This document shows, one piece after another, positions 4,861 through 8,308 of a DNA stretch of 8,308 nt. The notes below the pieces were generated by a model. The model had not been told where the DNA came from and did no database searches. It saw only the letters and a list, made by a program, of their open reading frames with translations. The position numbers and the translations under genes were made by a program. The stretch is from assembly GCA_013812005.1 (NCBI GenBank), contig JACCUE010000350.1, positions 1-8,308 of the forward strand, given 5' to 3'. This stretch comes from Thermoleophilaceae bacterium. Its GTDB lineage: Bacteria; Actinomycetota; Thermoleophilia; Solirubrobacterales; Thermoleophilaceae. The stretch's first letter is position 1, and the number at the start of each line of letters is the position of its first letter.

Positions 4861-6509
4861 TGCGCTGGTGGGGCTGGGGCGAGGACTCAGGGGCCATCCA
4901 GCTCGGCGACGGCGCGGCCGCCGTCCTGCACGCCGAGCTGGGACTCGGGGAGGGCGCCGGGGCGCCGCCGATCTCCTTGGAGGACGTTCGCCTTCCGGAG
5001 CGCGCCCTGGACGAGGGCGCGCGGCGTGCGCTCGCGCAGGCGGTGGGGGAGGACCACGTGCACGCCGATCGCCTCTCGCGGATCACCCACGCGGCGGGCA
5101 GGAGCTATCCGGACCTGCTCAGGCTCCGAGCCGGAGATGCCTCCCATGCGCCGGATGCGGTGGTACACGCCGGCTCTGAGTCCGAGGTGGCGGCCGTGCT
5201 CGCCGCATGCTCGCGAGCGGGTGTGGCGGTGATCCCCTTCGGCGGGGGCACGAGCGTCGTCGGCGGGGTCGAGGCGCGGCGCGGTTCCCACGGGGCGGCG
5301 ATCTCCCTCGACTTGACGCGTATGGACGGGGTGCTCGACGTTGACCAGGTCTCGCTCACGGCGGCGCTGGAGCCCGGGATCCTCGGACCGGAGCTCGAGC
5401 GCCGGCTGGCGGCCGCCGGCCTGACGCTTGGGCACTTCCCGCAGTCGTTCGAGTTCTCCACGGTGGGCGGCTGGGTGGCCACGCGCTCCGCCGGCCAGGC
5501 GTCCACCGGCTATGGCCGCATCGACGACCTCGTGGAGTCGGTGTCGTGCACGACACCGACGGGGATCCTCAGGACGCGTGACGTACCGGCCACGGCCGCC
5601 GGGCCCTCGCTGCGCGAGCTGGTGGTGGGATCGGAGGGCGCCCTCGGCGTGATCACGGCGGCCACGCTTCGCGTGCGCCCGCTGCCGGAGGTGCGTCACT
5701 ACGAGGCGTGGTCGTTCTCCTCCTTCGAGGAGGGCGCCGAGGCCTACCGCGTGATGGAGCAGGCCGGTGCCTCGCCCGACGTAGCCAGGCTCTCCGACGA
5801 GGAGGAGACCCGGCTGTCAAAGGCGCTGGCGTACTCGGGTTCGGCGGCGGAGCGGCTCGGCGAGTCCTACCTGCGCATCAGGGGCCAGCGGGATGGCTGC
5901 CTGGCCTTCACCGGCTACGAGGGCACCCCGGACGACGTGGCACGCAGGCGCAAGCGGGCGGCCGGCCTGCTCAGGGCGTCCGGCGCCGTATCGCTCGGGC
6001 AGTGGCCTGCTCGCTCGTGGCTGAAGGGGCGCTTCTCCGCGCCCTATCTGCGCGACGACATGCTCGGCCGCGGCGCGATGATCGAGACGCTGGAGACCGC
6101 CTCCACGTGGAGCAATCTGCACGTGCTCTACCGCGCCGTCAAAAAGACACTCACCAGCGCCCTCGCGTCGCGCGGAACGCCGCCCCGCGTGATGTGTCAC
6201 GTGTCGCACCTGTACAGGTCGGGGGCATCACTTTACTTCACCTTCCTGGCGCGCCAGGAGGCCGGCGCCGAGCTCGATCAGTGGCGCGCCGCCAAGCGTG
6301 CGGCCGGCGACGCGATCCTCGCCAACGGCGGCACGATCACCCACCACCACGCCGTGGGCGCCGATCACGCCCCATGGATGACCCATGAGGTGGGCGAGCT
6401 CGGAATCGAAGTCCTCAGAGCGGCGAAAGAGCGCCTGGACCCGAAGGGGATAATGAACCCGGGCAAGCTGATCCCCGAACCGCCACAGCTCGAGGCCGGG
6501 CAGCACTAA
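4860..6509 (+). CDS. FAD-binding oxidase/transferase, alkyl-dihydroxyacetonephosphate synthase-like
   Basis: 549-aa flavoprotein of the VAO family (FAD_binding_4 plus FAD-oxidase C-terminal domain). The N-terminus RWWGWGE (2-8) resembles the KWxGWG opening of AGPS, supporting the GTG start. The FAD domain shows IPFGGGTSVVGG (125-136), LEPG (170-173), PQSFEFSTVGGWVATRSAGQ (194-213), YGRIDDLV (218-225) and SEGALGVIT (258-266). The cap domain has PYLRDD (396-401), TWSNLHVLY (416-424), SHLYRSGASLYFTF (449-462) and the HHH triad at 495-497, followed by LDPKGIMNPGKL (526-537). The tyrosine motif and HHH are features of eukaryotic AGPS, which swaps the acyl chain of acyl-DHAP for a fatty alcohol to form ether lipids. 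I infer the same chemistry or a close relative; many actinobacterial members are annotated only as FAD-binding oxidases. No membrane segment is visible. The ribosome site is weak (GGAAG, 6 nt upstream). Confidence 0.85.
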   Translation: MRWWGWGEDSGAIQLGDGAAAVLHAELGLGEGAGAPPISLEDVRLPERALDEGARRALAQAVGEDHVHADRLSRITHAAGRSYPDLLRLRAGDASHAPDAVVHAGSESEVAAVLAACSRAGVAVIPFGGGTSVVGGVEARRGSHGAAISLDLTRMDGVLDVDQVSLTAALEPGILGPELERRLAAAGLTLGHFPQSFEFSTVGGWVATRSAGQASTGYGRIDDLVESVSCTTPTGILRTRDVPATAAGPSLRELVVGSEGALGVITAATLRVRPLPEVRHYEAWSFSSFEEGAEAYRVMEQAGASPDVARLSDEEETRLSKALAYSGSAAERLGESYLRIRGQRDGCLAFTGYEGTPDDVARRRKRAAGLLRASGAVSLGQWPARSWLKGRFSAPYLRDDMLGRGAMIETLETASTWSNLHVLYRAVKKTLTSALASRGTPPRVMCHVSHLYRSGASLYFTFLARQEAGAELDQWRAAKRAAGDAILANGGTITHHHAVGADHAPWMTHEVGELGIEVLRAAKERLDPKGIMNPGKLIPEPPQLEAGQH

Positions 6510-7549
6510 GGCGCAGGCGTGTCGCCCTGCCCACCGCCGGGCTGCGCACCCTGCGCCTGGTCGGGCACGGCGGCGATGTCCGCGATGTCGCCGCGTAGCA
6601 CCGAGTCTCCGGAGTGGGCCGTGGGACCCCTGACCGGCTCCCGCGAGACATCGATGAACCTGTAGTTTTCGAAGTTCTCGGGCAGCGGCCCGACGCCCTG
6701 GAAGTTGCCCTGCTGGTCGGCCACCTGGGCTCCGAGGGACACCGCGTCCTTGTCGGAGTTGTAGAGCCACACCTGGTAGGCCTCATTGCGGCGGTTGTTG
6801 GGCAGCCGAGCCTGCACGATCACCTGGCTGCGGTCGGTGATCGCCGCGATGCCCTGGGCGTCCTCGGAGCCCTCGAGGTCCCCCACCGGGGCGAGGGGCA
6901 GCTGGCCCACCAGCCGCGCCTGCTCGTCGGCCGCCGGGGTTGCGGTGGAGGTGTCGGGCTCCGACGTGGCGTCCGATGCGGCGTCGTCATCACCTCCGAG
7001 CAGACCGATCGGCCAGACCAGGACGGCGATCGCCAGCATCAGCGCAGCGGCCGTGCCGAGCCCCAGCAACCGTCGCCGGCGCACCACCTCCCGGGCCGCG
7101 GGCGAGAGCTCGCCGGCGGGCTTGGCGCGGGGCCTGTCACGCTTCTCGCCGGGCTCGCGGCGCTTGGGTCCCGCGCCGGCCTCCACGCCTGGCTCGCCGG
7201 CCGGGATCGTGGGGAGCTGCTTCTCGTCGTAGAACTGCTCGAGGGAGTCGAGCACCGACCGCGCCCAGCCGCGTGCCGCCTCCGAGCGGCGCAGATGCCC
7301 GCGTGTGGCGGTGGACTCCGGGCCGGCCTGCTGGTTGAGCAGGTAGTCGCCCAGCTGGCCGCGCCAGTCGCCCTCCACCCCGGCGGCGCTGACGGGCGAG
7401 AGGCGCACCAGGGCGTCACGGGCGAGCTCGCGCACGCGAGCGGTGGGCATGCCCAGCATCTCTCCCAGCTGCTCATAGCTCTGCCCCTGCTTGAGGACCA
7501 GCTCGATGATCGCCCTCTGTTCGGCCGAGAGCTGGTCGAAGGTCGCCAT
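6506..7549 (-). CDS. Membrane regulator: sigma-region-4-like HTH, anti-sigma-like segment, TM helix, RskA-like domain
   Basis: 347 aa. Residues 8-51 form a sigma-70 region 4-like helix-turn-helix (LSAEQRAIIELVLKQGQSYE, then QLGEMLGMPTARVRELARDA). Residues 61-107 (RGQLGDYLLNQQ...HLRRSEAARGWARSVLDSLE) look like the helical anti-sigma domain but lack HxxxCxxC zinc ligands; the protein has no cysteine. A charged linker ends in RRRR (157-160), then one membrane helix at 161-186. The outer part has an acidic/Thr-Ala-rich stretch and a domain at about 240-327 with EAYQVWLYNSDKDAVSLG and GNFQGVGPLP, resembling the anti-sigma-K (RskA) C-terminal domain. Positive residues before the helix place the HTH in the cytoplasm. 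A membrane-bound transcription regulator is inferred; no partner sigma gene is adjacent. The ATG at 7549 is chosen because the HTH follows directly; an upstream in-frame start (7600) would overlap the divergent thioesterase gene. Confidence 0.75.
   Translation of the reverse strand: MATFDQLSAEQRAIIELVLKQGQSYEQLGEMLGMPTARVRELARDALVRLSPVSAAGVEGDWRGQLGDYLLNQQAGPESTATRGHLRRSEAARGWARSVLDSLEQFYDEKQLPTIPAGEPGVEAGAGPKRREPGEKRDRPRAKPAGELSPAAREVVRRRRLLGLGTAAALMLAIAVLVWPIGLLGGDDDAASDATSEPDTSTATPAADEQARLVGQLPLAPVGDLEGSEDAQGIAAITDRSQVIVQARLPNNRRNEAYQVWLYNSDKDAVSLGAQVADQQGNFQGVGPLPENFENYRFIDVSREPVRGPTAHSGDSVLRGDIADIAAVPDQAQGAQPGGGQGDTPAP
6509..6558. terminator. Inverted repeat at the convergent gene junction, possible terminator
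   Basis: AGGCGCAGG (6509-6517) and CCTGCGCCT (6550-6558) are perfect 9-bp complements around a 32-nt loop that contains a smaller GCCC/GGGC pairing. The repeat starts at the last base of the FAD enzyme's stop codon and lies within the last codons of the opposite-strand gene. No T-run follows, so intrinsic termination is unproven. Confidence 0.35.
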
Positions 7550-7575
7550 GGGCGGGGAAAGATAGCCTCTGCGTG
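7550..7575. promoter_or_regulatory. 26-bp divergent promoter region with overlapping -10-like boxes
   Basis: This is all the sequence between two divergent start codons. On the minus strand, TATCTT (7559-7564) lies 9 bp from the HTH-gene ATG; on the plus strand, TAGCCT (7563-7568) lies 7 bp from the thioesterase ATG. Neither gene has a convincing Shine-Dalgarno sequence, and both boxes predict near-leaderless transcripts. Good -35 boxes were not found, so the assignment is tentative. Confidence 0.3.
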
Positions 7576-8001
7576 ATGACGGAACCCGCAGACCTCGCAC
7601 GGCGAAGCGCCTCGACGCTCGACGGGGCGCTGGGGTTCGAGCTCCTGGAGGCGCACGAGGATAGGGCTCTGGGACGCTTCGCCGTCACCGATTCCGTACG
7701 TCAGCCGATGGGCGTGGTGCACGGCGGGGCGTATGCCGCGATGGCGGAGACGCTGGCTTCGGCCACGACCTGGCTCCACGTGCGCGGCGACGGCAACATC
7801 GCCGTGGGCCAGTCCAACCACACGAGCTTCCTGCGCCCGGTGTCCTCGGGCACGGTGCACGTGGAGGCCCGACGCCGCCATCGCGGCCGCACCAGCTGGG
7901 TGTGGGAGGTCGACTTCACCGACGACGAGGGACGCCTCTGCGCCGTCGCACGGGTCACGCTGGCGGTGCGCCCGGCGCCGAAGCCGGCCCGGGAGCCCTA
8001 G
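7576..8001 (+). CDS. PaaI/MenI-like hotdog-fold acyl-CoA thioesterase
   Basis: 141-aa cytoplasmic enzyme of the hotdog-fold 4HBT family, predicted to hydrolyse a CoA thioester. The active-site pattern is visible: V48-H49-G50-G51 on the central helix, with E58 nine residues after the His, as in MenI/YdiI (DHNA-CoA) and EntH-type thioesterases. The SNHTSFLRPVSSGTV segment (80-94) and the strand DEGRLCAVARVTLAV (117-131) complete the fold. The substrate cannot be read from sequence; menaquinone-pathway DHNA-CoA and phenylacetate-type substrates are both possible, and no men or paa gene is in the window. The ATG at 7576 is preferred; a GTG directly before it (7573) would add one residue. It is divergent from the HTH membrane protein and convergent with nadE. 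Confidence 0.85.
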   Translation: MTEPADLARRSASTLDGALGFELLEAHEDRALGRFAVTDSVRQPMGVVHGGAYAAMAETLASATTWLHVRGDGNIAVGQSNHTSFLRPVSSGTVHVEARRRHRGRTSWVWEVDFTDDEGRLCAVARVTLAVRPAPKPAREP

Positions 8002-8129
8002 GGAGGAGCGCAGGCCGATCGACTCGGGAGGAGCGCAGCCGGAACGTCGTTCCGGCGAGCACCGCACCGGAGGTTCTCGGCCGAGCACCGCACGGATGGC
8101 TCTCCGGCGAGCACCGAACCCTTCCTCCC
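8001..8129. repeat. Five degenerate 26-bp tandem units between thioesterase and nadE
   Basis: Units begin at 8001, 8026, 8052, 8078 and 8104 (periods 25, 26, 26, 26). The first two open with the same 13-mer GGGAGGAGCGCAG; units 3 and 5 open with CCGGCGAGCACCG, and unit 4 with the near-copy CGGCCGAGCACCG. Units 3 and 4 match at 20 of 26 positions. All share a scaffold close to GNNGAGCNCNG. The array fills the whole gap between the two stop codons and contains no gene. Confidence 0.7.
8039..8055. terminator. Perfect 8-bp-arm palindrome, possible bidirectional terminator
   Basis: CCGGAACGTCGTTCCGG is a perfect inverted repeat around a single central T; as RNA it could fold with 7-bp arms and a 3-nt loop. 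It sits 38 nt after the thioesterase stop, between two convergent genes, spanning the boundary of repeat units 2 and 3. No T-run flanks it on either strand. Confidence 0.35.
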
Positions 8130-8308
8130 TCAGCCGAGAGCGCGTAGGCGCGGGCTCGGCGGCTCCGCCCGGCTTTCGTAGCGGTTGGTGATCGGCAGGC
8201 GCCGGTCGCGCCCGAAGGCCTTCGTGGAGATGCGGATGCCCGGCGGGGCCTGGCGGCGTTTGTACTCCGCGCGGTCGACCATGCGGATCACCCGCTCGAC
8301 CTCCTCGG
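8130..8308 (-). CDS. nadE: Glutamine-dependent NAD+ synthetase, C-terminal fragment
   Basis: Only the last 58 residues are in the window; the gene continues beyond 8308. The reverse strand reads EEVERVIRMVDRAEYKRRQA, then PPGIRISTKAFGRDRRLPIT and NRY. The AEYKRRQAPPG and AFGRDRRLPITNRY motifs are characteristic of the C-terminus of the long NadE that couples a glutaminase domain to ATP-dependent amidation of nicotinate adenine dinucleotide, the last step of NAD+ synthesis. After NRY, where many homologues end or nearly end, 15 residues follow (ESRAEPPSPRLRALG) before TGA. This tail is arginine/proline-rich and directly adjoins the repeat array, so it may be a late extension. The gene converges on the thioesterase gene. 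Confidence 0.88.
   Translation of the reverse strand, partial: EEVERVIRMVDRAEYKRRQAPPGIRISTKAFGRDRRLPITNRYESRAEPPSPRLRALG

Noticed and set aside
6614..7576. Long plus-strand open frame (about 320 codons) opposite the HTH/RskA-like gene
   Set aside because: It is an antisense shadow common in GC-rich DNA. Its translation is low-complexity in G, R, A and L with no recognisable motif, while the minus frame has clear HTH, membrane and RskA-like parts.
7550..7600. Upstream start (7600) for the minus-strand membrane regulator, adding 17 residues
   Set aside because: The added stretch is Arg-rich, overlaps the thioesterase coding start on the other strand, and the HTH begins directly after the ATG at 7549.
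7039..8088. Minus-strand frame of 349 codons across the thioesterase gene and the HTH gene
   Set aside because: It spans two supported genes in other frames and its translation shows no domain; a shadow of GC-rich codon use.
8001..8129. CRISPR-like array because of regular 26-bp periodicity
   Set aside because: Units adjoin each other without unique spacers, differ strongly from one another, and no cas gene is present.

Overview
The window is high-GC, densely packed bacterial DNA. It reads like a chromosomal segment of a deep-branching actinobacterium, most likely class Thermoleophilia (Solirubrobacterales or relatives). That placement is an inference. It rests on the GC-rich third positions, GTG starts, a GarA-type FHA protein next to an FtsR-type MerR regulator, and a small RsiG-like protein with a single c-di-GMP motif, a form I recall from Rubrobacter-type lineages. 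No RNA gene, CRISPR array, insertion sequence or prophage gene was seen.

Layout. (1) 17-2322, + strand: proS (prolyl-tRNA synthetase with editing insert), then a CDP-alcohol phosphatidyltransferase (pgsA-like). (2) 2333-4825, + strand: a tight operon with its own likely promoter inside the pgsA/rsiG gap. It holds an RsiG-like anti-sigma protein, a zinc-ribbon/FHA protein resembling GarA, an FtsR-like MerR regulator, adenine phosphoribosyltransferase (apt), and an SRPBCC-fold protein. Gaps between these genes run from -4 to +2 nt, so translational coupling is likely. (3) 4860-6509, + strand: an FAD enzyme of the alkyl-DHAP synthase (ether-lipid) type, preceded by a possible 11-codon minicistron linked by TAGTG junctions on both sides. 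(4) 6506-7549, - strand: a membrane protein joining a sigma-region-4-like HTH, a zinc-less anti-sigma-like segment, one membrane helix and an RskA-like outer domain. Its stop codon overlaps the stop of the FAD enzyme. (5) 7576-8001, + strand: a PaaI/MenI-like hotdog thioesterase, divergent from gene 4 across only 26 bp. (6) 8001-8129: five degenerate 26-bp tandem units and a perfect palindrome. (7) 8130-8308, - strand: the C-terminal end of glutamine-dependent NAD+ synthetase (nadE), cut by the window edge.

How the genes fit together. The central operon puts a predicted c-di-GMP-responsive anti-sigma factor, a predicted Ser/Thr-kinase-controlled FHA switch and a cell-division-type MerR regulator into one transcript, beside phospholipid synthesis (pgsA) and purine salvage (apt). 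This partly mirrors the mycobacterial pgsA2...garA-Rv1828 region, with the anti-sigma protein sitting between pgsA and garA. The most unusual proteins are the single-motif RsiG-like protein and the HTH/anti-sigma-like/RskA chimera, which could act as a one-piece membrane-bound transcription regulator.
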